From contig CAAGGL010000010.1 of NCBI GenBank assembly GCA_900769405.1, positions 124,001-188,000 of the forward strand: a stretch of DNA of 64,000 nucleotides, read 5' to 3'. The notes under the pieces were generated by a model, which worked only from the letters and a program-made list of their open reading frames with translations, did no database searches and had not been told where the DNA came from. Position numbers and translations under genes: made by a program. Source of the DNA: an uncultured Alistipes sp. (GTDB lineage Bacteria > Bacteroidota > Bacteroidia > Bacteroidales > Rikenellaceae). Within the stretch, counting starts at the first letter, position 1. Every line of letters starts with the position of its first letter. Positions 56,537 to 64,000 of this stretch are shown piece by piece.

Positions 56537-56992
56537 CTATTCGGGCTGATAGCCAACATCTTCGAGCAGTATTTTGCCATTTGCGGCGGCTACGGCCAGC
56601 TGGTCGCAACGATTGTTCTCGACCGTCTCGGCGTGACCCTTGACCCACACAAAACGGACGTGGTGGCGTCGGTAGATCGCCAGAAAACGTCGCCACAGAT
56701 CGGGATTCTTCTTGCCCGTGAAGCCCTTGCGCTCCCAGCCGAAGACCCAGCCCTTGCTCACAGCATCGACCACATAGCGCGAATCGGAGTAGATCACCAC
56801 GTCGCTACCCTCGAAACGCAACGCTTCGAGCGCAACGATGACGGCCATAAGCTCCATACGGTTGTTGGTCGTCAGGCGGAAACCTGCGCTGAGTTCCTTG
56901 CGATAGGGCGGCGCGATGAGCACCACGCCATAGCCTCCCGCGCCCGGGTTGCCGAGCGACGAACCGTCGGTATAGATTGTGATTTGTGGCAT
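56537..56992 (-). CDS. rnhA: Ribonuclease HI
   Basis: Degrades RNA in RNA-DNA hybrids. I choose ATG 56992 (MPQITIYTDGSSLGNPG), giving 151 residues and placing the start just after a good promoter; an earlier ATG at 57064 would lie upstream of that promoter. The catalytic set Asp9, Glu47, Asp70 and Asp130 plus His120 in VKGHAETVENNRCD is complete. The antiporter gene follows 35 bp downstream. Confidence 0.95.
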   Translation of the reverse strand: MPQITIYTDGSSLGNPGAGGYGVVLIAPPYRKELSAGFRLTTNNRMELMAVIVALEALRFEGSDVVIYSDSRYVVDAVSKGWVFGWERKGFTGKKNPDLWRRFLAIYRRHHVRFVWVKGHAETVENNRCDQLAVAAANGKILLEDVGYQPE

Positions 56993-57015
56993 TTGTGTTG
57001 TGGGTTTTCTGGCCG

Positions 57016-57047
57016 CAAAGATAGATAAATAAAAAGAGCCTGACAAA
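57016..57047 (-). promoter_or_regulatory. Promoter of rnhA-antiporter
   Basis: On the minus strand TTTG (57047-57044), 20-bp spacer and TATCTTTG (57023-57016) fit the consensus; the rnhA start is 23 bp further. Confidence 0.8.
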
Positions 57048-57110
57048 CTTTGCCAAGCTCCCATTCAACATAATGGTGCAAAACTACTTAGTTTTTCTAC
57101 CAAATGACCA

Positions 57111-57260
57111 CTATTCCCACGCATCCGTCGGCTCGATGTACTCGTCTTCGGCGAAAGCGACGGGTGCGCCTGTCCCCGCAAAACCCTGCTCGACACGTAT
57201 GGCGTGGGCAACTAAACGGGGTTGCTGATAGAATCGAGTTCGGTTGTTCAAAGTTCTCAT
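57111..57260 (-). CDS. Small peptide of unknown function (49 residues)
   Basis: From ATG 57260 the product begins MRTLNNRTRFYQQPRLVAHA, continues IRVEQGFAGTGAP and ends with an acidic tail EDEYIEPTDAWE. No signal peptide or membrane segment. Bacteroidales genomes contain many short proteins with a basic start, a central EQGFA-type motif and an acidic end; this looks like one of them, with unknown role. A longer in-frame reading from 57341 adds sequence without family character. A weak AAAACT/AGTTTT hairpin (57080-57095) lies downstream. It sits between rnhA and a DUF4465 lipoprotein on the same strand. Confidence 0.5.
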   Translation of the reverse strand: MRTLNNRTRFYQQPRLVAHAIRVEQGFAGTGAPVAFAEDEYIEPTDAWE

Positions 57261-57370
57261 AGCTACATTCTCGATTATTTTTGGTTTAACATTTTGTGCG
57301 TTTCGATCGGGGCGTCCTCCTTGTTCGGCAACCCCGCACACAATCTTTCAAAAACCGTTCCGAACTTCGC

Positions 57371-57412
57371 CAAAAACAAAATCGGCCACCGATACAAGTT
57401 CGGTAGCCGATT
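57371..57412 (-). terminator. Terminator of the DUF4465 lipoprotein gene
   Basis: 13-bp stem, AATCGGCCACCGA (57380-57392) against TCGGTAGCCGATT (57400-57412, one mismatch); on the minus strand it is followed by TTGTTTTTGG. Confidence 0.8.
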
Positions 57413-57435
57413 GCTTCTTAGGAGTTTACGCTATA

Positions 57436-58131
57436 CTACGGAATGTAAACCAAATTATCCAAGCAGATGTAGCAGGGGGTGTTGATACCCCAATCGCCCG
57501 TGTCGCTCGAATCCATCGTGATCTCCACTTTCTGCACTGCGCCCAGCGCGCTCAGATCGACCTTGGTCCACTCCGAGCAGATGTAGGTCTTGCCGTTGCG
57601 GTAGTCGGCAGCGTAGAACTCGACCGTGCCGCTCGCCTTGCCATAGACGTCGTAACCCGTGAAAATCACCTTGAACCAGTCGCCCGAGGTGAACTTACGC
57701 GAGAAGTTCGAGCCGTCGCGCATCGCCAGCGCGGGGTAGGTTGCGTTGCAGACGTCGATCGTGCGCAGGTTGCGTACCTGACCGTCGCACACGCGGAATA
57801 CGGCGGGCGTATTCATATATGCCTCGTAGTAGGCAATGGCGAAGGTCGTGGGTGTTGCGGTGCTGAACACGCTGTATTGGTTTTCGTAGCCGGCAGTCTT
57901 GGTGTCGTTGAGGGTCGAGAATGCGAACCCGTTCCACGAGTATTCGGTGGTGTTGTTCTCGAATGTCCAGGGCTCCTCGGTGTAGCTCATCTTGTCCATA
58001 TATCCGTTCTCGAAAATCATTGCGTTCGAGAAGGTTACGGTCTCGGTCTTGATTTTGTCGCCATCATCGGGATCGCACGCCATCGCCACCATCGCCGCCA
58101 CACTCAGCAGTATCAATCGATAGAGTTTCAT
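57436..58131 (-). CDS. DUF4465-type lipoprotein
   Basis: 231 residues. MKLYRLILLSVAAMVAMAC is a lipoprotein signal with Cys19, followed by DPDDGDK, an acidic start that in Bacteroidetes favours surface export. The body resembles DUF4465 proteins: WNGFAFSTLND near the start, SGDWFKVIFTGYD, TVEFYAADYRNGK, WTKVDLSALGAVQKVEI and a final beta strand after INTPCYICLDN. Such proteins often accompany surface nutrient-binding or metal-linked loci, but there is no TonB receptor gene here, so the ligand is unknown. It has its own promoter and terminator. Confidence 0.8.
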   Translation of the reverse strand: MKLYRLILLSVAAMVAMACDPDDGDKIKTETVTFSNAMIFENGYMDKMSYTEEPWTFENNTTEYSWNGFAFSTLNDTKTAGYENQYSVFSTATPTTFAIAYYEAYMNTPAVFRVCDGQVRNLRTIDVCNATYPALAMRDGSNFSRKFTSGDWFKVIFTGYDVYGKASGTVEFYAADYRNGKTYICSEWTKVDLSALGAVQKVEITMDSSDTGDWGINTPCYICLDNLVYIP

Positions 58132-58164
58132 AGTTTACGTCGTTTTTGTTAGTGTTATTTAGCA

Positions 58165-58195
58165 CAAAGGTAGTAAAAATATTAGCGAAAACAAA
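58165..58195 (-). promoter_or_regulatory. Promoter of the DUF4465 lipoprotein gene
   Basis: On the minus strand TTTG (58195-58192), 19-bp spacer and TACCTTTG (58172-58165). The -33 TTTG lies inside the gcvT terminator stem. Confidence 0.85.
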
Positions 58196-58230
58196 CGAGG
58201 GCTGCCCAATGTGAGCAACCCTCGTTTGTT
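58190..58230 (-). terminator. Terminator of gcvT
   Basis: 16-bp stem, AACAAACGAGGGCTGC (58190-58205) against GCAACCCTCGTTTGTT (58215-58230), one G-U; on the minus strand it starts 19 bp past the gcvT stop and is followed by TTCGC then AT-rich DNA. Confidence 0.8.
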
Positions 58231-58248
58231 TATCGTGCGCGATCAGAA

Positions 58249-59346
58249 CTATACGAACGGAGCCTTAACCACCTCAGCCTTGATCAACTTGCCGCGGATA
58301 ACGACCGTGATGGGCGAGCCGACAGCTGCGTGAGCCGTCTTGACGTAACCCATACCGATACCCTCGCGCAGCGTGGGCGACATCGTACCCGAAGTTACAA
58401 CGCCGATCACGTTGCCCTCGGTGTCAGCCAATTCGTAGCCGTGGCGGGGAATACCGCGCTCGGTCATCTTGAATGCAACCAACTTACGCTCAACGCCCTC
58501 AGCCTTCTGCTGTGCCAGCACCTCGCGGTCGATGAAGTCCTTACCCTCGGCGAACTTGGTGATCCAACCCAGACCTGCCTCGATGGGCGAAGTGGTGTCG
58601 TCGATGTCGTTACCGTAGAGGCAGAAACCCTTCTCCAAGCGGAGTGTGTCGCGTGCGCCCAGACCGATGTTCTTCAAACCGAACTCCTCGCCTGCCTTCC
58701 ACATAGCCTCCCAGAGCTTGTCGGCGTCCTCGTTAGCTACGTAGATCTCGCAACCACCTGCACCGGTGTAACCCGTGATCGAGAGGATCGCGTCCTTGAT
58801 ACCTGCGATCTCGGTCTTGCAGAAGGTGTAGTAGGTCATATCCTCGATAGCCTCGGGGCACATCTTCTGCACGAGCTTCATCGCCGTTGGACCCTGAATA
58901 GCCAGCTGGCAGATCTCGTCCGAAGCGTTGTAGAGCTCCTTGCCTGCCTCCAAACCGAAGGCCTTGCCCTGCTCGCAGATGTGAGCCCAATCCTTGTCGA
59001 TGTTTGCAGCGTTGACAACCAGCAGATAGGTCACCTCGTCGATGCGATAGACCAGAATGTCGTCAACGATACCGCCCTTACCGTTGGGCAGGCACGAGTA
59101 CTGCACCTTGCCGTCGAACAACTTCGAAACGTCGTTCGAGGTGATGTGCTGCAAGAACGGAAGAGCCTTCGGACCCTTAACCCAGATCTCGCCCATATGG
59201 CTCACGTCGAAAACGCCCACGCCGTTGCGAACGGTCGCGTGCTCGTCGTTAATGCCCGAAAACTCGATGGGCATATTGTAACCCGCAAACTCGGCCATCT
59301 TGGCGCCGGCTGCGATGTGGTACTTGGTGAAAGGAGTGATTTTCAT
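58249..59346 (-). CDS. gcvT: Aminomethyltransferase (glycine cleavage T protein)
   Basis: Transfers the methylene group of glycine to tetrahydrofolate. It is 365 residues. KYHIAAGAKMAEFAGYNMPI, GVGVFDVSHMGEIWVKG and GLGARDTLRLEKGFCLYGND (the folate-site region) are diagnostic. No gcvH or gcvP is adjacent. It starts 26 bp after the GNAT-like gene on the same strand with no promoter box between, so it may be its operon partner. No glycine riboswitch fits in that gap. Confidence 0.96.
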   Translation of the reverse strand: MKITPFTKYHIAAGAKMAEFAGYNMPIEFSGINDEHATVRNGVGVFDVSHMGEIWVKGPKALPFLQHITSNDVSKLFDGKVQYSCLPNGKGGIVDDILVYRIDEVTYLLVVNAANIDKDWAHICEQGKAFGLEAGKELYNASDEICQLAIQGPTAMKLVQKMCPEAIEDMTYYTFCKTEIAGIKDAILSITGYTGAGGCEIYVANEDADKLWEAMWKAGEEFGLKNIGLGARDTLRLEKGFCLYGNDIDDTTSPIEAGLGWITKFAEGKDFIDREVLAQQKAEGVERKLVAFKMTERGIPRHGYELADTEGNVIGVVTSGTMSPTLREGIGMGYVKTAHAAVGSPITVVIRGKLIKAEVVKAPFV

Positions 59347-59372
59347 AGTTTTATAGTTTTTTAGATTTTAGA

Positions 59373-60590
59373 TTATTCTGTGGTTGTGGGGCGTTCGCGG
59401 CGTTTGAGTGCCAACGAGGGGCAACGCTTGAACTCCTTGGTGCGGTCGAACAGATAGCGGTAGGTGACGTGCTGCTTGTGGCGGTTGGCGCAGACGAACT
59501 TCTCGACCATACGCATCATCACGGGGTTGAAATCGCCGATCCAAGCCAACTCGATGGTCTTGTAGTGCTGTGTGCCCTGCTCGATCTTCTTCTCGAAGGC
59601 GCGCATCATACCCGACTCGACACCCTTGCCCTGCTGCTCGGGTGTAACGCCAAAGATCAGACCGAAAACGCGATCGACCTTGCGCGCCACCTTCAAATCC
59701 CACAAGAAACGCAGCTTGTTAATGATGCCGAACTTGCCGTTGAACTTCTTGACAATCTGGTTGATATCGGGGATCATAATGAAGAAACCGATCGGCTCGT
59801 CGTTGTAGTGAGCGAAATAGACCAGCTCGGGATCGATAATCGGGCGGAGCGTGTTCATCAGTTGGCGCGCGTGCGCCTCGTCCATCTGCGGAACTCCCGT
59901 GAACATCGACCACGCCTTGTTATAGACGGTGCGGAACTCCTCGATCACGCGCTCCAAATCCTCTATTTTGATATGCTCGAAGCGGTATTCGGGCTGCTCC
60001 TCCAAGCGCTTAACGCGGGCATAGACCGTCTCGGGCAGCGTTCCCGAAGCGATGTGGCGGGCGTAGGTATGCTGATTGAAGTAGGTCTGGAAACCATACT
60101 CCTCGAACATCTGCTGATAATAGGGCATATTGTAGGGGTTGCCGTAGAGCGGTTCGTGCTCGAAGCCATTGACCAGCAGACCCCACCACTGATCGCGCGA
60201 GCCGAAGTTGATCGGGCCGTCCATCGCCTCCATCCCATTCTCGGCGAGCCACTCGCGTGCCGCATCGAAGAGCATCACGGCCACCTCGCGATCGTCGATC
60301 GACTCGAAGAATCCGCAACCTCCCGTCGGTTGCTCGTTGCCGAGCATTGCGGTATGGCGATTGAAGAATGCAGCTATACGACCCACCGACACGCCCTTGT
60401 CGTCGCAGACCAGCCAACGGCGCGCCTCGCCCTCGTTGAACGAGTCGTTGCGCGCGGGATCGAACACCGAGCGAATGTCATCGTCGAGCGGGCAGATCCA
60501 CTGCGGAGTCGCTTTGTAGAGGCGTTTAGGCAGGTTGATGAATTCGCGCTCGTCGCGTGGCGAGCTTACGACCTTCAAAGTATAGCTCAT
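59373..60590 (-). CDS. GNAT-like acetyltransferase-fold protein of unknown substrate
   Basis: 405 residues, cytoplasmic, no signal peptide. The N-terminal half contains a divergent GNAT-like region (RRWLVCDDKGVSVGRIAAFF, GCGFFESIDDREVAVMLFDA); the C-terminal half has a second one (IGFFIMIPDINQI, GVTPEQQGKGVESGMMRAFE). The QQGKG stretch resembles the acetyl-CoA pyrophosphate loop (Q/R)xxGx(G/A). This double layout is seen in uncharacterised Bacteroidetes proteins. The substrate cannot be deduced. It is divergent from the receiver/ATP-grasp gene and just upstream of gcvT. Confidence 0.75.
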   Translation of the reverse strand: MSYTLKVVSSPRDEREFINLPKRLYKATPQWICPLDDDIRSVFDPARNDSFNEGEARRWLVCDDKGVSVGRIAAFFNRHTAMLGNEQPTGGCGFFESIDDREVAVMLFDAAREWLAENGMEAMDGPINFGSRDQWWGLLVNGFEHEPLYGNPYNMPYYQQMFEEYGFQTYFNQHTYARHIASGTLPETVYARVKRLEEQPEYRFEHIKIEDLERVIEEFRTVYNKAWSMFTGVPQMDEAHARQLMNTLRPIIDPELVYFAHYNDEPIGFFIMIPDINQIVKKFNGKFGIINKLRFLWDLKVARKVDRVFGLIFGVTPEQQGKGVESGMMRAFEKKIEQGTQHYKTIELAWIGDFNPVMMRMVEKFVCANRHKQHVTYRYLFDRTKEFKRCPSLALKRRERPTTTE

Positions 60591-60618
60591 AAGTGCGGAA
60601 TTTTCTTGAAAATCTTAG

Positions 60619-60626
60619 CAAATATA
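60619..60626 (-). promoter_or_regulatory. Promoter box of the GNAT-like gene
   Basis: On the minus strand TATATTTG (60626-60619), 28 bp before the start codon. No good -33 element was found. Confidence 0.55.
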
Positions 60627-60638
60627 ATGATTATTTTT

Positions 60639-60646
60639 TACTTTTG
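60639..60646 (+). promoter_or_regulatory. Promoter box of the receiver/ATP-grasp gene
   Basis: TACTTTTG, 21 bp before the ATG. The leader would be very short. The two divergent -7 boxes are only 12 bp apart, so the polymerases would compete. Confidence 0.6.
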
Positions 60647-60667
60647 TCTGTATAGACGCGATTAAAT

Positions 60668-63652
60668 ATGACGGACAACACAATTTATCCAACCCAAGGT
60701 ATCGATTCGGTATGTAGCGTGCCCTTCCGATTTATGCGCCACCGAATCCACAAGATCCTGCTCGTATGTTGCAGCTACGACGGCTATATTCTCGAAGAGG
60801 ACGGCCACATCGAGGCGCAGATCAACCAAGAGTATATGGATCTCAATATGAGCAACCCGCCCTCGCTGACGCGCGTCAGCTCGACTGCCGAGGCGTTGGA
60901 GCGTTTGGAGTCGGAGGGTGGTTTCGACTTCATTCTGACGATGTACAACGTGGGCGAGCCCGATGTGTTTGCCTTCTCGCGCATCGTCAAGGAGCGCTAC
61001 CCGAAGGTGCCCGTGGTGCTGCTGACCAGCTTCTCGAAGGATATTTATCGCCGCATCGAGGAGCAGGATCGTACGGCTTTGGACTACATCTTCTGCTGGC
61101 ACGGCAATGCCGACCTGATTATCGCTATCATCAAGCTGATCGAGGATCGAATGAATGCCGACAAGGATATCTTGGAGGGTGGTGTGCAGTCGATTCTGCT
61201 GGTTGAGGACTCGATCCGCTACTACTCGACCTACCTACCCGCGATCTATAAACTTGTGTTGTTGCAAAATAGCGAATTCCTGAAAGATGCCTACAACGAG
61301 CAGCAGCAGATTCTGCGTAAGCGTGCCCGCCCGAAGATTCTGCTGGCGACCAACTACGAGGACGCCGTGCGCATCTACCAGCGATATAAGAGCAACCTGC
61401 TCGGCGTGATCTCGGACGTCGGTTTCCCACTCCACCCGACCGACCGCAGCTCGGACGAGAAGGTCGATGCAGGTATCGACCTCAGCCGCCTGATTCGCAA
61501 CGACAACCCGCTGATGCCCATTCTGTTGCAGTCGTCGGAGGAGTGCTACCGCGCAGAGGCCGAGGAGCTTGGCGTTGGGTTCATTCACAAACACTCGAAG
61601 ACGTTGCACGAGGAGCTGGCCGACTATATCGGTCAGGAGTTTGCCTTCGGCGACTTCATCTTCAAGGATCCCGTCGATGGTACGCTGATCGGTCGCGCCA
61701 AGGATCTGCGCGATATGCAGAAGTTGATTGCGCAGATTCCCGACTCGGTGTTCGAGTACCACACCTCGCAAAACCACCTCTCGAAGTGGCTCTATGCTCG
61801 CGGTCTGTTCCCGCTGGCGGCCTCGATTCGTGCCCTCGACCGCGCCCATTTCGACTCGCGCGAGGAGCACCGACAGAAACTCGTTGCGCTGATCCGCGAC
61901 TACCGCACGATGCTCGGTCAGGGTGTTGTGGCGCGATTCGATCCCGAATCGTACAGTAGCGCCATCGGTTTTGCCCGTCTGGGCGAGGGCTCGCTGGGCG
62001 GTAAGGCTCGCGGTTTGGCCTTCATTAACAGTATGTTGCAGAAGTACCACGAGTACAACAAATACGAAGATATCCGAATCCTGATCCCGCGCACGATCGT
62101 CATCGCGACCGACTATTTCGACCGTTTCATCAAGGAGAACGGTCTGCAATATGTGGTTTCGACCGAGATGAGCGACGAGGAGTTGCTGTCGGAGTTCGTG
62201 GCCTCGCGCCTGCCCGAGCAGCTCATTTCGGAGCTGAAAACCTATCTGGCGACGGTCGATTATCCGCTGGCGGTGCGTTCGTCATCGAAGTTGGAAGACT
62301 CGCACTATCAGCCCTTTGCGGGTATCTACTCGACATATATGATCCCCAATACCGAGGACAAGAGCCAGATGTTGCGACTACTGAGTAAGGCGATCAAGAG
62401 CGTCTATGCCTCGGTCTATTTCGCTGCCAGCCGCGCTTACATTGCCACCTCGTCGAATCTGCTGAGCGAGGAGAAGATGGCTGTCATCGTGCAGCAGGTG
62501 TGCGGTACGTTGGAGGATGGTTACTTCTTCCCGACGCTGTCGGGTGTGGCGCGCTCGATCAACCACTACCCAATAGGCGACGAGCGCCCCGAGGAGGGTA
62601 TCGTCAATATCGCCCTCGGTCTGGGTAAGATGGTGGTTGATGGCGGTCAGACGCTCCGTTTCTCGCCCCGCTATCCGCAGAAGGCGTTGCAGACCTCGAC
62701 CCTCGAACTGACCCTGCGCGACACGCAGCGCGAGTTCTATGCGCTCGATATGCGCCCCTCGTCGTTCCATATTTCGAGCGACGATTCGGTCAATTTAGCG
62801 CGCCTGACGGTTGCCGATCACTCGTCGATGCGCAACGTGCAACACGCCGCCTCGACCTGGAATATGCTCGAAAACACGATCAGCGAATCGCCCTACGATA
62901 AGGGTCGTAAACTGATCACCTTCAATCGAATACTCAAATATGGCTCGTTCCCGCTGGCGCAGATCATCGAGAATCTGCTGGCGATGGGTGAGCAGGAGAT
63001 GCGCTGCCCCGTTGAGATGGAGTTTGCGGTGAATCTCGACGTTAAGTCGGGTCAGAAGAAGATCTTTAACTTCTTGCAGATCCGCCCCATCATCTCGACC
63101 AACGACGACATTTCGACCTCGTGGGACGAGCATAGCAGCGACGGCGCACTGATCTATGCCGAGCGCGCGCTGGGCGTGGGTGCGATGCACGGAATCTCGG
63201 ACATCGTCTATGTCAAGCCGCAGGCCTTCGACAACCTGCGCACCGAGCAGATCGCTACCGAATTGCTCGCCCTCAATGCGCGTATGCGCGAGGAGGGTCG
63301 CGGTTACGTTCTGGTTGGTCCGGGTCGTTGGGGTTCGAGCGACCCCTTCCTGGGTATTCCGGTCAAGTGGTCGCACATCTCCGAGGCGAGGGTTATCGTC
63401 GAGTGCGGATTGGATAATTTCCGCGTCGAGCCGAGCCAGGGTACGCACTTCTTCCAGAATGTCACCTCGCTCGGAATCGGCTATCTCACGATCAATCCTT
63501 ACGAGGGCGACGGCGTCTTCGATGTCGATCGATTGGACGGAATGGAGGCCGCGGAGGAGGGCGAATTCCTGCGCCGCGTGAGCTTCTCGGAGCCGCTGAC
63601 GGTCTATATTGATGGTCGAAATAACCGCGGAGTGATCAAAACGGCAAAATAA
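60668..63652 (+). CDS. Receiver-domain/PEP-synthase-type ATP-grasp fusion protein
   Basis: 994 residues, cytoplasmic. Residues 28-165 resemble a receiver domain without the phosphorylatable Asp (the strand reads FDFILTMYNVGEPD). Residues 174-330 form a second receiver with a full site: Glu180-Asp181, Asp250 in GVISDVGFP, Ser289/290 and Lys308 in GFIHKHS. From about 436 comes a pyruvate-phosphate-dikinase/PEP-synthase N-terminal ATP-grasp domain: GSLGGKARGLAFI (441-453), LAVRSSSKLEDS (534-545), PFAGIYSTY and QIRPI (804-808). The last 170 residues contain VGPGRWGSSDPFLG. I see neither the phosphohistidine swivel motif nor the PEP/pyruvate barrel, so the usual PEP synthase label is doubtful; a regulated phosphotransferase is inference. 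Confidence 0.8.
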   Translation: MTDNTIYPTQGIDSVCSVPFRFMRHRIHKILLVCCSYDGYILEEDGHIEAQINQEYMDLNMSNPPSLTRVSSTAEALERLESEGGFDFILTMYNVGEPDVFAFSRIVKERYPKVPVVLLTSFSKDIYRRIEEQDRTALDYIFCWHGNADLIIAIIKLIEDRMNADKDILEGGVQSILLVEDSIRYYSTYLPAIYKLVLLQNSEFLKDAYNEQQQILRKRARPKILLATNYEDAVRIYQRYKSNLLGVISDVGFPLHPTDRSSDEKVDAGIDLSRLIRNDNPLMPILLQSSEECYRAEAEELGVGFIHKHSKTLHEELADYIGQEFAFGDFIFKDPVDGTLIGRAKDLRDMQKLIAQIPDSVFEYHTSQNHLSKWLYARGLFPLAASIRALDRAHFDSREEHRQKLVALIRDYRTMLGQGVVARFDPESYSSAIGFARLGEGSLGGKARGLAFINSMLQKYHEYNKYEDIRILIPRTIVIATDYFDRFIKENGLQYVVSTEMSDEELLSEFVASRLPEQLISELKTYLATVDYPLAVRSSSKLEDSHYQPFAGIYSTYMIPNTEDKSQMLRLLSKAIKSVYASVYFAASRAYIATSSNLLSEEKMAVIVQQVCGTLEDGYFFPTLSGVARSINHYPIGDERPEEGIVNIALGLGKMVVDGGQTLRFSPRYPQKALQTSTLELTLRDTQREFYALDMRPSSFHISSDDSVNLARLTVADHSSMRNVQHAASTWNMLENTISESPYDKGRKLITFNRILKYGSFPLAQIIENLLAMGEQEMRCPVEMEFAVNLDVKSGQKKIFNFLQIRPIISTNDDISTSWDEHSSDGALIYAERALGVGAMHGISDIVYVKPQAFDNLRTEQIATELLALNARMREEGRGYVLVGPGRWGSSDPFLGIPVKWSHISEARVIVECGLDNFRVEPSQGTHFFQNVTSLGIGYLTINPYEGDGVFDVDRLDGMEAAEEGEFLRRVSFSEPLTVYIDGRNNRGVIKTAK

Positions 63653-63699
63653 ATTCAAAAAAATCGCCGCTGCGAGTTACAATGTATAATAAAATTTAT

Positions 63700-63707
63700 T
63701 AGCTTTG
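63700..63707 (+). promoter_or_regulatory. Promoter box of gdhA
   Basis: TAGCTTTG with TTAC about 19 bp upstream in place of TTTG. It would give a leader of about 70 nt, AT-rich and without obvious structure. Confidence 0.65.
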
Positions 63708-63785
63708 TAGATAGATTAAAATCGCGCAAGCCGCGACAACGCAGAAAACATACATACAATCATAAACCTACAAACAACTTTTACT

Positions 63786-64000
63786 ATGAATGTAAACAAA
63801 CTTATGGCGGATCTCGAACTCCGTCATCCCGGTGAGAAAGAGTATCTTCAAGCCGTACGTGAGGTACTGATGACCGTAGAAGAGGTCTATAATCAGCACC
63901 CCGAATTCGAGGCAAATCGTATCGCTGAGCGTATCGTTGAGCCTGATCGTCAGTTCACTTTCAAGGTGACTTGGGTAGATGATAAGGGCGACGTGCAGGT
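63786..64000 (+). CDS. gdhA: NADP-type glutamate dehydrogenase (3'-truncated by window edge)
   Basis: The first 71 codons of a gene running off the window: MNVNKLMADLELRHPGEKEY, then AVREVLMTVEEV and ERIVEPDRQFTFKVTWVDD. This matches the N-terminus of hexameric glutamate dehydrogenases of the E. coli GdhA type, which form glutamate from 2-oxoglutarate and ammonia. The coenzyme domain is not in view, so the NADP assignment rests on N-terminal similarity only. Confidence 0.88.
   Translation, partial: MNVNKLMADLELRHPGEKEYLQAVREVLMTVEEVYNQHPEFEANRIAERIVEPDRQFTFKVTWVDDKGDVQ

Noticed and set aside
56993..57064. Longer rnhA start at 57064
   Set aside because: It would lie upstream of the promoter at 57016-57047, and RNase HI family similarity begins at the chosen Met.
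57244..58152. 302-codon plus-strand frame opposite the DUF4465 lipoprotein
   Set aside because: The minus strand has a lipoprotein signal, own promoter and terminator; the plus frame has no signal or domain and overlaps the minus-strand terminator.
59347..59372. Glycine riboswitch upstream of gcvT
   Set aside because: Only 26 bp separate gcvT from the upstream gene, too short for a riboswitch, and no matching motif is seen.
60668..63652. Plain annotation as phosphoenolpyruvate synthase
   Set aside because: The ATP-grasp part supports similarity, but the phosphohistidine and PEP-binding domains are not visible, so the enzyme name is not justified.

Overview
The window is 64 kb of bacterial chromosome from a member of the Bacteroidales. 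Three observations support this. Promoters follow the Bacteroidetes pattern, with a -7 box TAnnTTTG about 19-20 bp downstream of TTTG/TTG. Most genes lack a clear Shine-Dalgarno. The str operon runs straight from fusA into rpsJ without tuf, while tuf sits behind a tRNA cluster. The fairly high GC of the housekeeping genes and the small-lipoprotein repertoire suggest Alistipes or another Rikenellaceae; that genus call is inference.

Layout. 1-4.1 kb: the 3' part of leuS, pyrF and a CBM9-like lipoprotein. 4.2-4.6 kb: a gene-free stretch with a dispersed palindromic repeat and the str promoter. 4.7-23.4 kb: the merged str-S10-spc-alpha ribosomal supercluster (rpsL to rplQ, including fusA, secY, map, infA and rpoA). 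It is tightly packed except for three long, structured gaps before rplC, rpsH and rplF. 23.5-24.7 kb, minus strand: a secreted transglutaminase-like protein. 25.2-38.4 kb: tRNA-Thr, -Tyr, -Gly, tuf, tRNA-Trp, secE, nusG, rplKAJL and rpoBC, ending in a strong terminator. 38.4-38.8 kb: an 86-bp tandem repeat and a second copy of the dispersed palindrome. 38.8-41.1 kb, minus strand: gpsA-pgi. 41.3-50.9 kb: purH, mreB, an inserted AT-rich type II restriction-modification pair, then mreC, mreD, mrdA and rodA. 51-55.5 kb: tRNA-Glu, rpsT, a DEAD-box helicase and groES-groEL. 55.5-60.6 kb, minus strand: a Na+/Ca2+ antiporter with rnhA, a 49-residue peptide gene, a DUF4465 lipoprotein, gcvT and a GNAT-like protein. 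60.7-64 kb: a 994-residue receiver/ATP-grasp fusion protein and the start of gdhA.

Most of the window is core translation, transcription and cell-wall-elongation machinery. Three items stand out. The first is the restriction-modification module lodged inside the mreB-mreC junction, apparently horizontally acquired. The second is the fusion of two receiver-like domains to a PEP-synthase-type ATP-grasp domain with no visible phosphohistidine domain. The third is the set of long structured leaders inside the ribosomal protein operon, two of which share sequence blocks and may be autoregulatory sites not described for this phylum.
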